This document shows positions 25,712 through 35,737 of a stretch of DNA of 45,281 nt, one piece after another (the stretch's first letter is position 1; the number at the start of each line of letters is the position of its first letter). Made by a program: the position numbers and the translations under genes. This DNA is from CAZLRH01 sp964562015 (GTDB taxonomy: Bacteria > Verrucomicrobiota > Verrucomicrobiia > Opitutales > JABDGR01), in contig CAZLRH010000026.1 of assembly GCA_964562015.1 (NCBI GenBank), forward strand, positions 1-45,281, read 5' to 3'. The notes below the pieces were generated by a model. It searched no databases, was not told where the DNA came from, and saw only the letters and a program-made list of their open reading frames with translations.

Positions 25712-28700
25712 ATGCGAACCGGCCGAAGCATACTCACTTGCGTCCTCACGTCCTTGACTCTGGCGCTCTCCTTGCGCGGTGCAGTGTCGCTACCTCCCTC
25801 GGCGACGGCCAAACCGCCGGAGAGTGAGCTCGCGCAAGGCTTCAGTGGCACGGTGCGCCCGCTCATCAACACTTACTGCCTCTCCTGCCATAGTGGCGAC
25901 ACGCCCAAGGGCGACCTCGACTTGAAGTCGTACGGTAACTTTTCGTCTGTCCTCAAAGATTTTCGCCGCTGGAGTCTCGTGGGCGAGCGGCTCAAGGCCG
26001 CGGAAATGCCGCCCAAATCCGCCAAGCTCCAGCCGACGGCGGAACAGCGGCAGCAAATCATCGACTGGATTGCGTCCGTGGGTGCGGACGAGGCCAGGCG
26101 CCACGCCGGCGATCCGGGCATCGTGCTCGCGCGCCGGCTCAACAACGCGGAATACGACTACAGTGTCCGCGACCTCACCGGCGTGGATATCAAGCCCACC
26201 CGCGAGTTTCCGGCCGACCCGTCCAACATGGCGGGCTTCGACAATTCGGGCGAATCGCTGGTGATGTCGTCCGCGCTGTTGAGCAAATATCTCCAGGCGG
26301 CGCGCGAGGTGGCCGACCACATGTTCCTCAAGCCCAGCGGTTTTGCCTTTGCGCCCTACCCGATGCTGGTCGAGACGGACCGCGATAAATACTGCGTCAT
26401 GCAGATCATTAATTTTTACCACCAGCAGGACACCGACTACGCCGATTACTTCCAGGCCGCCTGGCGCTACAAGCACCGCGCTGAACTCGGCTGGCCCACC
26501 GCCACCCTCGCGGATTTCGCCGCCTCGAGCAAAGTCAGCCCGAAATACCTGCAAACGATTTGGAACACGCTCGAGGGCGCAAAGGAGGAAATTGGTCCAT
26601 TGGCCAAGTTGCAGGCGATGTGGCAGGCCATGCCCGTTCCCACCGCGGCCCTGCCGGAGCCCGAGGGGCCGGGCAGCGCCGCCATGCGCGATTACGTGGT
26701 GCAGTTGCGCAAGAAGGTGGAGCCGCGTTTCCTGAACATCGTGGCCGGCAAAGTCGGAGCTTCCCGCCAGCCGCTATTGATTTGGAAAGACATTCAATAC
26801 GCCACCCACCGCCGCACGTTCGACCCCGCGCAATTGCAGGTCGAGGGCGAGCCCGAGCCGGTGCCGTCCACCGAACCCGAGCCCGAGACGGCCAACCAGT
26901 TTGGCCCCGGCAAGACGCAACTGGTCGTCAACGAACGCGGGGATCCCGATCTTTATGTGCCGGCCGGCCAACGCGCGCGTTATGAGGCGGCGTTCGCCAA
27001 GTTTTGCAGCGTGTTTCCCGACATGTTTTACAAGGAGTCGCGCGGCCGGAATTATTTCGACACCAACCGCGACCAGGGCCGCTACTTGAGCGCGGGTTTC
27101 CACAACGTCATGGGCTACTTCCGCGACGATCAGCCGTTCTACGAGCTGCTCCTCGACGACCGGCAGCAAAAGGAATTGGATGAAATGTGGCACGAGATGG
27201 ACTTTGTCGCCTCGACCACGGCGCGCATGTACGCCCAGTTCAGCACCTTTGGCGAGGCCCGCGGCAATGTCGCCACCGACGACGCCGACACCCCCGCGTC
27301 CGCCCCGCCCGCCGACAAGGAACTTACCTCCGAGGTTAAAATCAACCAACTCAAGGCCGCCTACCTTGACCTGGCGCAAGGCGGCAGCGATGTCGCCGTG
27401 CAGGCCGTGGCGGATTATTTCGACTGGACGAATGCGACGGTGCGCTGGGTGGAAAAGGCCAAGCTCGACGCCGAGCCCACGCACTTGCAGTCCATTCTGC
27501 AATTCGCCGCCAAGGCTTATCGCCGTCCGCTGGCGCAAGACGAGAAGGACGATTTGCTCGCCTATTATCACACGCTGCGCGCCAAGGGCGGCCTCGATCA
27601 CGAGGAGGCGATGCGCGAATTGATCGTGAGCGTGCTGATGGCGCCCGACTTTTGCTACCGCCTCGATCTCAGTTCTGCAAATCAGGGCATCCATCCGCTG
27701 TCCGACTATGACCTCGCCAGCCGGCTCAGCTATTTCTTGTGGTCGAGTTTGCCGGACGATGAATTGCTGGCCCATGCGGCGGCGGGGGATTTGCATAAGC
27801 CGAAAATCCTCACCGCGCAGGCGCAACGCATGTTGAAAGACCCGCGCACCCGCGCCCTGGCTGTTGAATTCGGCGGCAACTGGCTCGACTTCCGCCACTT
27901 TGAGCAGATTACCACCGTGGATTTGGAACGGTTTCCCGTGTTCACGAGCGATTTGAAGCAGGCGATGTTTGAGGAGCCCGTTCACTTCCTGTTGGATGTG
28001 TTTCAGCACAACCGCTCCATTTTGGATTTTCTGTACGCGAAGGACACGTTTGTGAATCCCGTCCTCGCCAAGCTTTACGGCATGCCGGCGGACGGCCAAA
28101 AGAATGAGGATTGGGTCCGCGTGGCCGACGCCAGTCCCTACGAACGCGGCGGCCTGCTGCCGATGGCGATTTTTCTGACCAAAAACGCCCCGGGTTTGCG
28201 TACGAGCCCCGTCAAGCGCGGCAACTGGGTGGTGAAAAATGTGCTTGGCGAACGCATTCCTCCTCCTCCACCGGTCGTTCCGGAACTTCCCCACGATGAA
28301 GCCGCGATGGATTTGCCGCTGCGCGAAATGCTGGCCCGCCACCGCGCCGACCCCAATTGCGCGGCCTGCCATGCCCGCTTCGATGCCTTGGGCCTGGTCT
28401 TCGAAGGCTTTGGTCCGGTCGGCGAGCGCCGCGCGCAGGATTTGGCCGGCCATCCGGTGGATGCCAGCGCCACGTTTCCCGGCGGCGGCGACGGCACCGG
28501 TCTAAAGGGCCTCCAGCAATACATCCATGACAAGCGGCAGGATGATTTCGTGGATAATTTTTGCCGCAAGCTCCTCGCTTACGCGCTGGGCCGGAGCCTG
28601 CTGGTTTCCGACGATGCGCAAGTCCAGGCCATGCGCGCCCAGTTGGCCGCGAATGATTACCGGTTCGACAGTTTAATTGACAGTATTGTCTCTTGCCCTC

Positions 28701-28744
28701 AATTTTTAACCAAGCGAGGCCGCGACGACCTCGCGCAACAGTAA
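25712..28744 (+). CDS. Large secreted DUF1592/DUF1588-type cytochrome-like protein, copy 1
   Basis: 1010 residues with a signal peptide (MRTGRSILTCVLTSLTLALS). Near the N-terminus is PLINTYCLSCHSGDTPKGDL with a CxxCH haem-type motif (about residues 55-60). Then RRLNNAEYDYSVRDLTGVD, a long middle part, LSYFLWSSLPDDELL, LDFLYAKDTFVNPVLA, SPVKRGNWVVKNVLGE, and a second CxxCH in NCAACHARFDALGLV near residue 882, followed by LLAYALGRSLLVSD. This is the DUF1587-1592-1588-1585 architecture common in Planctomycetota and Verrucomicrobiota, of unknown role but suspected in extracellular redox or polymer turnover. The DUF1552 gene follows after five bases. Confidence 0.88.
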   Translation: MRTGRSILTCVLTSLTLALSLRGAVSLPPSATAKPPESELAQGFSGTVRPLINTYCLSCHSGDTPKGDLDLKSYGNFSSVLKDFRRWSLVGERLKAAEMPPKSAKLQPTAEQRQQIIDWIASVGADEARRHAGDPGIVLARRLNNAEYDYSVRDLTGVDIKPTREFPADPSNMAGFDNSGESLVMSSALLSKYLQAAREVADHMFLKPSGFAFAPYPMLVETDRDKYCVMQIINFYHQQDTDYADYFQAAWRYKHRAELGWPTATLADFAASSKVSPKYLQTIWNTLEGAKEEIGPLAKLQAMWQAMPVPTAALPEPEGPGSAAMRDYVVQLRKKVEPRFLNIVAGKVGASRQPLLIWKDIQYATHRRTFDPAQLQVEGEPEPVPSTEPEPETANQFGPGKTQLVVNERGDPDLYVPAGQRARYEAAFAKFCSVFPDMFYKESRGRNYFDTNRDQGRYLSAGFHNVMGYFRDDQPFYELLLDDRQQKELDEMWHEMDFVASTTARMYAQFSTFGEARGNVATDDADTPASAPPADKELTSEVKINQLKAAYLDLAQGGSDVAVQAVADYFDWTNATVRWVEKAKLDAEPTHLQSILQFAAKAYRRPLAQDEKDDLLAYYHTLRAKGGLDHEEAMRELIVSVLMAPDFCYRLDLSSANQGIHPLSDYDLASRLSYFLWSSLPDDELLAHAAAGDLHKPKILTAQAQRMLKDPRTRALAVEFGGNWLDFRHFEQITTVDLERFPVFTSDLKQAMFEEPVHFLLDVFQHNRSILDFLYAKDTFVNPVLAKLYGMPADGQKNEDWVRVADASPYERGGLLPMAIFLTKNAPGLRTSPVKRGNWVVKNVLGERIPPPPPVVPELPHDEAAMDLPLREMLARHRADPNCAACHARFDALGLVFEGFGPVGERRAQDLAGHPVDASATFPGGGDGTGLKGLQQYIHDKRQDDFVDNFCRKLLAYALGRSLLVSDDAQVQAMRAQLAANDYRFDSLIDSIVSCPQFLTKRGRDDLAQQ

Positions 28745-28749
28745 CTGCC

Positions 28750-30111
28750 ATGAAGAATACCCCGTCCCGCCCCCTGGTTCCCCATTTTTCGCGTCGCACG
28801 TTTCTGCGCGGCGTCGGCGTCACGATGGCGCTGCCGTACCTCGAATCGCTGCCGTGTTTTGCGCAAGCCTCGGCCGCGGCGGCGGCCACCGAAGCCGGCG
28901 CAGCAGCGGCGTTTCCCAAGCGTTTCGGCGTTTTGTTCATGGGTTGCGGGGTGAACCCGAATCACTGGTCGGCCACCGGGGCGGGTGCGGACATGCAGTT
29001 GAGCAAAACCCTCGCCCCGCTGGAACCCATCAAAGCGAAGATCAATGTCATCGACGGCCTCTTTAACAAGAAGGCCACCGGCCAGGGCATCCACCCCGCG
29101 CAGACCGGCAATCTCCTTTCCGGCGTGCCCTTTGCCAAGGGCGCCATCATCCATAGCGGCACCAGCATGGACCAGGTGATTGCCAATCACATCGGCCAGG
29201 ACACCTTGCAGCCCAGCATGGTGCTGGCCTGCGAGCAGCCGATGACCGGCTATCACGAATCGAACTTTTCCAACGCCTACAGCTCGCACATTTCCTGGCA
29301 GAGCGCCGATTCGCCGGTGCCCAACGAGATGTACCCGTCGCTCGCGTTTGACAGCCTCTTCGAAAACAGCGGCAGCCAGCGCAACCTCAGCGTGCTCGAC
29401 CGCGTGAAGGACCGCGCCGCCAAGCTCAGCCGCCAAATCAGCGCCACCGACAAGGAAAAGCTCGACGAATACTTGAGCAGCGTGCGCGATGTCGAAAAAG
29501 GCATCGAGCGCATGCGCGCGGACAAGGAAACCGCCGAAGCCAAGGCCAAGAACAAGGGCCAGCCGCTGTTCACCATGCAGCGCCCGGAAAACGGCCTGCC
29601 CGAGGATTTGCGCGAGCACGCCCGCCTCATGTGCGACATCGTCGCGCTGGGCTTCCAGACCGACAAGACCCGCGTGGCCTCGCTCATCCTCGCCCGCGAC
29701 CTTTCCTCTCTTTATTACCCCTTCCTCGGCGTGAGCGGCGCGCACCACGGCGCCTCGCACAACGACACTTCGGACGGTTACGAAAGCATCGTCCGCTTCC
29801 ACCTCAGCCAGTACGCCTACCTCGCGAAGCGCCTGGACGAAATGCCGGAAGGCGACGGCACCGTGCTCGACCACACCTGCCTGATGTTCATGTCCAACAT
29901 GTTCTCCGGCACCAAGCACGACAACACCCGCGTCCCAATCGTGACCGCGGGCGGCTTGGGCGGCGCGCTGGAGACTGGCCGCGTCCTCGACTACAGCAAG
30001 GACGGCGACAGCAACCGCAAGCTGTGCAGCTTCTATCTCAGCATCATGGACAAAATGGGCGTCCAGCTCGACCACTTCGGCGACGCCGACTCCCGCCTGG
30101 CGAGGATTTAA
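28750..30111 (+). CDS. DUF1552 secreted protein, copy 1
   Basis: 453 residues from MKNTPSRPLVPHFSRRTFLRG at 28750; RRTFLRG followed by a hydrophobic run is a Tat signal. The body has the DUF1552 pattern: FGVLFMGCGVNPNHW, DGLFNKKATGQGIHPAQT, HSGTSMDQVIANHIG, VLDRVKDRAAKLSRQI, DEYLSSVRDVEKGIERM, and GAHHGASHNDT with several histidines. These proteins almost always follow DUF1592-type genes, as here, and are likely exported partners. No enzymatic role is established. Confidence 0.88.
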   Translation: MKNTPSRPLVPHFSRRTFLRGVGVTMALPYLESLPCFAQASAAAAATEAGAAAAFPKRFGVLFMGCGVNPNHWSATGAGADMQLSKTLAPLEPIKAKINVIDGLFNKKATGQGIHPAQTGNLLSGVPFAKGAIIHSGTSMDQVIANHIGQDTLQPSMVLACEQPMTGYHESNFSNAYSSHISWQSADSPVPNEMYPSLAFDSLFENSGSQRNLSVLDRVKDRAAKLSRQISATDKEKLDEYLSSVRDVEKGIERMRADKETAEAKAKNKGQPLFTMQRPENGLPEDLREHARLMCDIVALGFQTDKTRVASLILARDLSSLYYPFLGVSGAHHGASHNDTSDGYESIVRFHLSQYAYLAKRLDEMPEGDGTVLDHTCLMFMSNMFSGTKHDNTRVPIVTAGGLGGALETGRVLDYSKDGDSNRKLCSFYLSIMDKMGVQLDHFGDADSRLARI

Positions 30112-30155
30112 TGGCGGCTGCGAAACTGCAAACATGATAGCGGGCTACACGCCCT

Positions 30156-30836
30156 ATGCAAACGAGCGGACCCGATTACAAGCCAGCGTCGCGACGTCCC
30201 ATTGCGGATGTTTTTCGCCTCACCGCGGCCGGGGCTACGCGCTTTTGCGTGCGGCAAGGAATCCATCCGGACGCGATTTCCTATTTATCCATGGTGGCGG
30301 CCATGGGTGCGGGAGGATGTTTCTGGCTGGCTGGAAGATACCCCTGGCTCCTGCTCCTGGGCCCGGGCTTATGCTACGTGCGGCTTTGGTGCAATATGCT
30401 GGATGGAATGGTGGCCTTGGCCGCAGGCAAAGCCAGTTGGCACGGCGAGATTCTCAATGACCTGCCGGACCGCGTCTCGGATGTGTTGATTTTTGCCGGG
30501 GTTGCGCATAGCGGCCTGAATTTTCCCGCGAACGGATATTGGGCGGCCATTTTCGCCCTGCTGACCGCCTACGTCGGCATGTTTGGCCAAGCCGTGGGCG
30601 TGCAACGGGAATTCAGCGGTCTCATGTCCAAGCCTTGGCGCATGGTCGCCCTCCATTTCGGGGCGTGGATGACACTTGGCCTTTTGTGGTGGGGCCACGG
30701 CCGGATTTACTGGGCCGGTCTTTCCGTGCTGGATTGGACCTGTGTCGTCGTCGTACTCGGATGCGTACAGACGATCTGGATACGGCTTCATCGAATTATG
30801 CTGGCCTTGCGCCAGAAGGAACGTAAATCTTCCTAA
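30156..30836 (+). CDS. CDP-alcohol phosphatidyltransferase family protein
   Basis: 226 residues. Membrane protein with about five hydrophobic segments. The family motif DxxDGxxAR(x)nGxxxDxxxD appears here as NMLDGMVAL, then GEILNDLPDRVSD, so the first and third aspartates read as asparagine while the DG and last aspartates remain. Family members transfer a phosphoalcohol from CDP-alcohols such as CDP-diacylglycerol at the inner membrane. It opens a tight operon with cdsA (three bases apart) and plsC, which supports a lipid head-group role. Confidence 0.75.
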   Translation: MQTSGPDYKPASRRPIADVFRLTAAGATRFCVRQGIHPDAISYLSMVAAMGAGGCFWLAGRYPWLLLLGPGLCYVRLWCNMLDGMVALAAGKASWHGEILNDLPDRVSDVLIFAGVAHSGLNFPANGYWAAIFALLTAYVGMFGQAVGVQREFSGLMSKPWRMVALHFGAWMTLGLLWWGHGRIYWAGLSVLDWTCVVVVLGCVQTIWIRLHRIMLALRQKERKSS

Positions 30837-30839
30837 CCC

Positions 30840-31793
30840 ATGTCTCCGCAGGCCGCTTGGCAGAGTGAGGTTTTCCGTCTTTATGTGATTATCATTGGAG
30901 TCTTGCTCGCCCTCGCCGGTGGCGCCTTGGCGTTTTTGACTTGGGGGCTGAAGAAAGACGTGCGTTCGATTTGGGCAACCTACAAGGCCTGGTTGGTCAT
31001 GGCCCCGCTCGCCCTCGGCGCCATTTTTGCCGGACGAGTACCGACCATAATATTCTTCTGCTTTCTGTCCGCCGTGGGCTTTAAGGAATTTGCCCGTGCG
31101 ACCGGATTGTATCGGGACTGGCTGATGACGGGCGTGGTTTATCTCGGAATTGTTGCCCTGGGAATAACCTGTGCGATCCATCAGCCCAACGGGCTGGAGC
31201 AGGGCGAGGGTTGGTACGGATTATTTATCGTGTTGCCGGTGTACATCATCGCGCTGATCCTTTTCGTCCCCATTGTGCGCAATCGTGTGCAGGGCCAATT
31301 GCAATCCATGTCCCTGGCCATCCTCGGATTTATCTACATGGGCTGGATGTTTTGTCACCTCGCCTTTCTGGCCAATGCCACCAACGCCTACGGCTACTTG
31401 CTCTACGTCTTGTTTGCGACCGAGGTCAATGACGTGGCGGCGTTTACCTTCGGCAAGCTCTGCGGGTGCCATCCGCTGCGCAGTAACATCAGTCCCAAGA
31501 AAACTTGGGAGGGAGCACTTAGCGCCTTGGCGGTATCCATGCTGCTGCCCTGGCTTTTGCGTTTTTCCTTTCCCTATTTCGGGAGCGCGCAATTGATCTT
31601 GGCGGGACTTATCGTGGGCGTGGGCGGGCAGTTGGGCGATCTTTCCATCAGCGTTATCAAACGCGACATCGGCATCAAGGACATGGGGGCGGGGATTCCC
31701 GGGCATGGCGGTATTCTGGACCGGATTGACAGCCTGATTTACGTGGCGCCGCTGTTTTTTCACATGGCGGGGTTCTTTTATTTCATGCGATGA
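30840..31793 (+). CDS. cdsA: Phosphatidate cytidylyltransferase
   Basis: 317 residues with about eight membrane segments. The C-terminal CdsA signature is clear: SNISPKKTWEGALSAL, then GGQLGDLSISVIKRDIGIKD and GAGIPGHGGILDRIDSL (residues 255-300). The enzyme makes CDP-diacylglycerol from phosphatidate and CTP in the inner membrane, the donor for all phospholipids. It lies between a CDP-alcohol phosphotransferase and an acyltransferase and overlaps the latter by four bases (ATGA), so the three are translationally linked. Confidence 0.93.
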   Translation: MSPQAAWQSEVFRLYVIIIGVLLALAGGALAFLTWGLKKDVRSIWATYKAWLVMAPLALGAIFAGRVPTIIFFCFLSAVGFKEFARATGLYRDWLMTGVVYLGIVALGITCAIHQPNGLEQGEGWYGLFIVLPVYIIALILFVPIVRNRVQGQLQSMSLAILGFIYMGWMFCHLAFLANATNAYGYLLYVLFATEVNDVAAFTFGKLCGCHPLRSNISPKKTWEGALSALAVSMLLPWLLRFSFPYFGSAQLILAGLIVGVGGQLGDLSISVIKRDIGIKDMGAGIPGHGGILDRIDSLIYVAPLFFHMAGFFYFMR

Positions 31794-32518
31794 ACGACTG
31801 GCAGTATGAACCGGCGGCCGATCTGGACCAGCCCTTGCTGGAAAGGTTGCGCCGTTTCCCGCGGGAACCGGACATGGCGGTTTATGGTTTGCGTTCCGCG
31901 GCGGCTCTTTTTGCGCGCGGCTGGCTGCGGACGTATCACCGACTGGAAATCACAGGGCGGGAACATCTGCCCAAGGAGCAATCTTTCGTTATGGTGGCGA
32001 ACCATGCGAGCCACCTTGATGCGCTGTGTTTGTTGGCGGCTTTGCCGCTGGCGAAGCTGCACCGGGCCTTTCCGGCCGCGGCCAAGGATTATTTTTTCGT
32101 GAGTGCGCCCCGCCTGGCCTTGGCGGCGGTGGTGGTGAATGCGCTGCCGTTTGCGCGGCAAACCCATATTCGGCAAAGCCTCGAAATTTGCCGGACACTG
32201 CTGGCCAATCCGGGCAACATCCTTATCCTCTTCCCCGAAGGCACGCGCACGACCTCGGGAAAAATCGGTCCCTTTAAGCCCGGCGTCGGCCTGCTGGTGG
32301 CGGGGACGACCCTTCCGGTGGTTCCCTGTTACTTGCAGGGCGCCTTTGCCGCGTGGCCGAAGGGCCGCCTTTTTCCGGCCCCGCGAAAACTGAGGCTTCG
32401 GATTGGCGAGCCGCGCACCTACTCCACGCTTCCGTCTGAACGCAAAGAGTCCTGCGAGCAAATCAGCCGCGACCTTCAGCAAGCCGTGGCGGCTTTAGCC
32501 GGAAATGATTCGACCTAA
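31790..32518 (+). CDS. plsC: 1-acyl-glycerol-3-phosphate acyltransferase-like protein
   Basis: 242 residues. PlsC-type motifs in order: VANHASHLDALC (NHxxxxD, about residue 67), a basic segment, LILFPEGTRT (about residue 147) and VVPCYLQGAF. The enzyme would add an acyl chain to lysophosphatidate or a related acceptor at the inner-membrane face. The start codon lies inside the cdsA stop (ATGA). Exact acceptor is not predictable; the operon context supports phospholipid synthesis. Confidence 0.88.
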   Translation: MNDWQYEPAADLDQPLLERLRRFPREPDMAVYGLRSAAALFARGWLRTYHRLEITGREHLPKEQSFVMVANHASHLDALCLLAALPLAKLHRAFPAAAKDYFFVSAPRLALAAVVVNALPFARQTHIRQSLEICRTLLANPGNILILFPEGTRTTSGKIGPFKPGVGLLVAGTTLPVVPCYLQGAFAAWPKGRLFPAPRKLRLRIGEPRTYSTLPSERKESCEQISRDLQQAVAALAGNDST

Positions 32519-32542
32519 ACAAGCCTGGGAAAACCGGCTTGT

Positions 32543-33844
32543 TTACTGTGCCGCCGGTGGAGTCGCCGGTGCGGCCGGAGTTGCGCCTGCCGTGCCACCG
32601 GGTCCGGCGTTTGCACTCGCAGCGCCCGCGCCAGCTCCGCCGCGACGGCCACCACCGCCACCGGCCCCACGGCCGCCGCCCGCCCGCGGTGGCGGTTGGG
32701 CCATATACGCCGCGATATCCTTGGCGGCTTTCGTTTCCACGCCCGGTTTCCCGAGGAAGCCGAGATTTTGGAACCACTCAATAAAGCGATTTTGCCAAGT
32801 GCCGTAGGGAATAAAACCGCGGTCCGTCAATCCACCCGTCGAGGGCGGTTCGTCGGGGCCGACGCGGTCGCCGGGATGATGGCCTTGCGCATAGATGTGA
32901 ATTTCGACATTGGGCACGTGGGCCGCGAGCATGGCGGTGAAATAATCGGTGGCCCACATCGCATGCTGCGCGTCACCAGACCCGGCGCAGGCGACGAACG
33001 ACGGCGGCACATTGCGCGGAATCGCCGGCGGGTTGGGCTGGCTGTACGGCGAAGGTCCGGGATAAATTACGCCCACGAAATCGGGCCGCGAGGAAATTTT
33101 CGCCAAGGGATTGTCGGGGGTGTCGTTCTTCTGGTCGAATTCGGGAAACTCCACGGCGGCGGCGGTGGCCAGTTCGGCCCCGGCGGAAAAGCCCATGATG
33201 CCGATCTTGTTCGGGTCGATGCGCCAATCCTTGGCGTGCGCGCGCACGAGTTTGATGGCCTGGAGCGCATCGTAAACTTCGTCGGTCTTCGGATTATAGC
33301 CGCTGGTGCGCAGGCGGTTGCGCAGGATGATGGTGGTGACGCCGTAGTTGAAAAAGAAGGGCACGAAGTCGTCGCTCTCGCTGCCGACGTTGAGCGTGTT
33401 GTGCCCGCCGCCGGCGGCGAGGATGACCGCGGCGCCGGTGTTCAAGGGCGTGTCCACCGTGTGCACCTCAATCGAGGGATTGTGAATGTTGACGATGCTG
33501 CTGACGCGCCCCGGCGCGCTGCGATCCAGGCTGTATTGCTCGGCCTCGTGCACGCGGTCCTTGTTCAGGTACGGCGAGTCGGGCGGAAAAAGCGGAATGA
33601 CCACGCCGCCTGGAAGCAGCGCCAGCGGGGCATAAGGCGCGCCGGTGTCCGGGCCGGGCGCGGGCACATTCATCGGCGCGGGCAACGGCGGAAGGGCGGG
33701 CGTTTCCGTTGCCGACGGTGTGGCCGCGGCGGCGGGCGCGGCGCTTTGTGCATGGGCCGCCACACCCCACAAGGCGGTGAGGAGCAATGGCATGCAGGCC
33801 AGGCGAAATGATTTATTGTGGGACAAATGAAGGGCAGGGTTCAT
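32543..33844 (-). CDS. Secreted alpha/beta-hydrolase esterase with low-complexity tail
   Basis: 433 residues from MNPALHLSHN at 33844, chosen because the signal peptide begins there (cleavage after AHAQS). Alpha/beta-hydrolase core: AAVILAAGGGHNTL (oxyanion strand), IGIMGFSAGAELAT with nucleophile S220, and AQGHHPGD with the likely catalytic histidine. This is the layout of acetylxylan-esterase-like proteins. The last 50 residues are a Gly/Arg/Ala/Pro-rich tail (GRGAGGGGGRRGGAGAG) unlike the domain. Probably deacetylates polysaccharides. Confidence 0.8.
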   Translation of the reverse strand: MNPALHLSHNKSFRLACMPLLLTALWGVAAHAQSAAPAAAATPSATETPALPPLPAPMNVPAPGPDTGAPYAPLALLPGGVVIPLFPPDSPYLNKDRVHEAEQYSLDRSAPGRVSSIVNIHNPSIEVHTVDTPLNTGAAVILAAGGGHNTLNVGSESDDFVPFFFNYGVTTIILRNRLRTSGYNPKTDEVYDALQAIKLVRAHAKDWRIDPNKIGIMGFSAGAELATAAAVEFPEFDQKNDTPDNPLAKISSRPDFVGVIYPGPSPYSQPNPPAIPRNVPPSFVACAGSGDAQHAMWATDYFTAMLAAHVPNVEIHIYAQGHHPGDRVGPDEPPSTGGLTDRGFIPYGTWQNRFIEWFQNLGFLGKPGVETKAAKDIAAYMAQPPPRAGGGRGAGGGGGRRGGAGAGAASANAGPGGTAGATPAAPATPPAAQ

Positions 33845-33974
33845 GGGGAAAAGGAAGGGAGCACGCCGGGGTTTTCTAATACGGGGAACTTCCAGCATCG
33901 TGGGCGCGCGTCCTCTGGCAACTGAAAAAAGCCCGTGGATTTGGATTGGCCCCACGGCGCGTCCGACCCGCGCG

Positions 33975-35606
33975 TCAATAAACCCACTGTTCGCTGACAA
34001 AAATAAGTTGCGAATTATTGGGCGACCAATTCGGGGCGGAGGCCGGCCCGCCGAGGATGCGGGCCATCAGGTCAACCGCATGGCTGGCCAGATTTAACCG
34101 GCGGACTTGGACCGCTTGGTCGGGCAAATCGCCGGTGACGGTTTTCGGGTAGGAGACAAACAAAGCCGAGGCATCATTAGGTGAAAGGCGGGGAAACCAG
34201 TTTTGCTGGTCATCCGTCGTGAGTTGCACGGGTTCAGAGCCATCGGGCTTCATGCGCCAAACCTGCATCGAGCCGGAGCGGTCGGAACAGAAAATAATAA
34301 AACTGCCGTCGTGGGAAAACTGCGGACCGTAGTTTTTGCCGAGCCCTGTGGTCAGGCGTGTGGCCGGGCCGCTGCCATCCGTCGGAACGGTAAAAATGTC
34401 AGCAACGGTGTCAGTGTCGTAGGCAAAAACTTTGCCGTCAGGTGAGAGGCTGGAGCCCGCGCCGGTGTTGGGCGTCAGGAGCCGCGGTGTACCGCCCGCG
34501 AGCGGGACGATATACGTATTCGCCGGCGGACGCGGCTGGCCGGGCGGATGATCCACAAAAATGATCTGCGCGCCATCGGGGCTAAGGCCGTGGACGCGAC
34601 TGAGGTGGGTGAGATTGCCCGTGTCAATCAAGACCGGTTCGCCCGTGGCGATGGGCGCATTACCTAAAATGGGGGCAGGAGTGCTCGCTCCGCCGCGCCG
34701 TCCTGCCGCGCCCAGTGGCATTTTTATCGGCAAACGCCACAGGCGCCCGCCACTGCTGTAGATGACTCCGCTGTTGTCCGGCAGCCACAGTGGTCCTTCC
34801 ATGCTCGCGGTGCTCACGCGGAGCACGGTGCGGTCCGTGTTCTGGGATTGCGCCGCATTGACGGGGTTGGAGGCTTGCGTCTCGATCGCATAATAAAGTT
34901 TTGGCGTGGTTGCGGGCAGTTCGGTTTTCAATTCGACGTTGGAGAACACCGCCGTCTCCAAATTGGTCGAGGTGTCGTTTTGATTGTGCGCGCCCACCGC
35001 CAAGCCGACGTAGAACGGCTCCTGAAATTTCAGCGTGTACGCGGCGCCGGTGAATTTGGGCTCCTCACCCGCCGGCCCCACAAACAGCGTGAGCATGTCG
35101 CCATGTCTCTCCAGGCGCAGGCGCGTGGGACCGATGATATTGCTTTGCACCTCGCGCGTCGCTTCGCCTTGGGCATTACGAAACTGCAGGGCGGTGAGGC
35201 CGTTGCCATGCAGTGCCGCATCCACGTACGCCGAATCGGCGTCGAGGCTCTGGCGCAGCATGAGGCAAGCCTTGCGATGCACATCGGGCGTGGCGGTGGG
35301 ATGGTCGAGAAAGGTGATATCCGCCGTGAACGTAAAATTGCCCGACATTTTTTTCCACACCAAGTGCCCCGCATCCACCTTGGCCCAGATATTGTTGCCG
35401 CCGCCGGTGACCGTGTAAGTCTTTTTGTCCGCGTCATACACCGCATTGCCCGGCGCCGGCGTAATTCCGATATCGCCGTGGTTTTCAAACACGCCCAGCG
35501 AACTGACGGGCACGGCCGACGGCGTGGTCGCGCCGCGACCAACGGCCACGACAGCGGCATAGGAAAATAAAGTCAGCCAAAACGCACGAACCGAGGGGAT
35601 TTTCAT
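33975..35606 (-). CDS. Secreted TolB-like beta-propeller protein
   Basis: 543 residues from MKIPSVRAFWLTL at 35606, where a signal peptide starts. The N-terminal half is a concanavalin-like DUF1349-type domain (GNFTFTADITFLDHPT, ACLMLRQSLDADSAY). The C-terminal half has WD40-like/PD40 propeller repeats: LWLPDNSGVIYSSGG, LSPDGAQIIFVDHP, LSPDGKVFAYDTD, FSHDGSFIIFCSDRSG, LSPNDASALFVSY and WSPNNSQLIFVSEQ. Such proteins bind partners or carbohydrates; no enzyme motif is visible. A short GRRGGA segment interrupts the propeller. Confidence 0.8.
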   Translation of the reverse strand: MKIPSVRAFWLTLFSYAAVVAVGRGATTPSAVPVSSLGVFENHGDIGITPAPGNAVYDADKKTYTVTGGGNNIWAKVDAGHLVWKKMSGNFTFTADITFLDHPTATPDVHRKACLMLRQSLDADSAYVDAALHGNGLTALQFRNAQGEATREVQSNIIGPTRLRLERHGDMLTLFVGPAGEEPKFTGAAYTLKFQEPFYVGLAVGAHNQNDTSTNLETAVFSNVELKTELPATTPKLYYAIETQASNPVNAAQSQNTDRTVLRVSTASMEGPLWLPDNSGVIYSSGGRLWRLPIKMPLGAAGRRGGASTPAPILGNAPIATGEPVLIDTGNLTHLSRVHGLSPDGAQIIFVDHPPGQPRPPANTYIVPLAGGTPRLLTPNTGAGSSLSPDGKVFAYDTDTVADIFTVPTDGSGPATRLTTGLGKNYGPQFSHDGSFIIFCSDRSGSMQVWRMKPDGSEPVQLTTDDQQNWFPRLSPNDASALFVSYPKTVTGDLPDQAVQVRRLNLASHAVDLMARILGGPASAPNWSPNNSQLIFVSEQWVY

Positions 35607-35737
35607 GGGGTAGGGCCGGGACTGGAATGCACTCAATTCCGGCCACCCAGAAAAAACACAAAATGATGCCCAAGGGAAGCCCGCAAGCGCGGAGGCCATC
35701 CATTCTGGCAATCAACCCACGCCACTTCCACCGCAGC

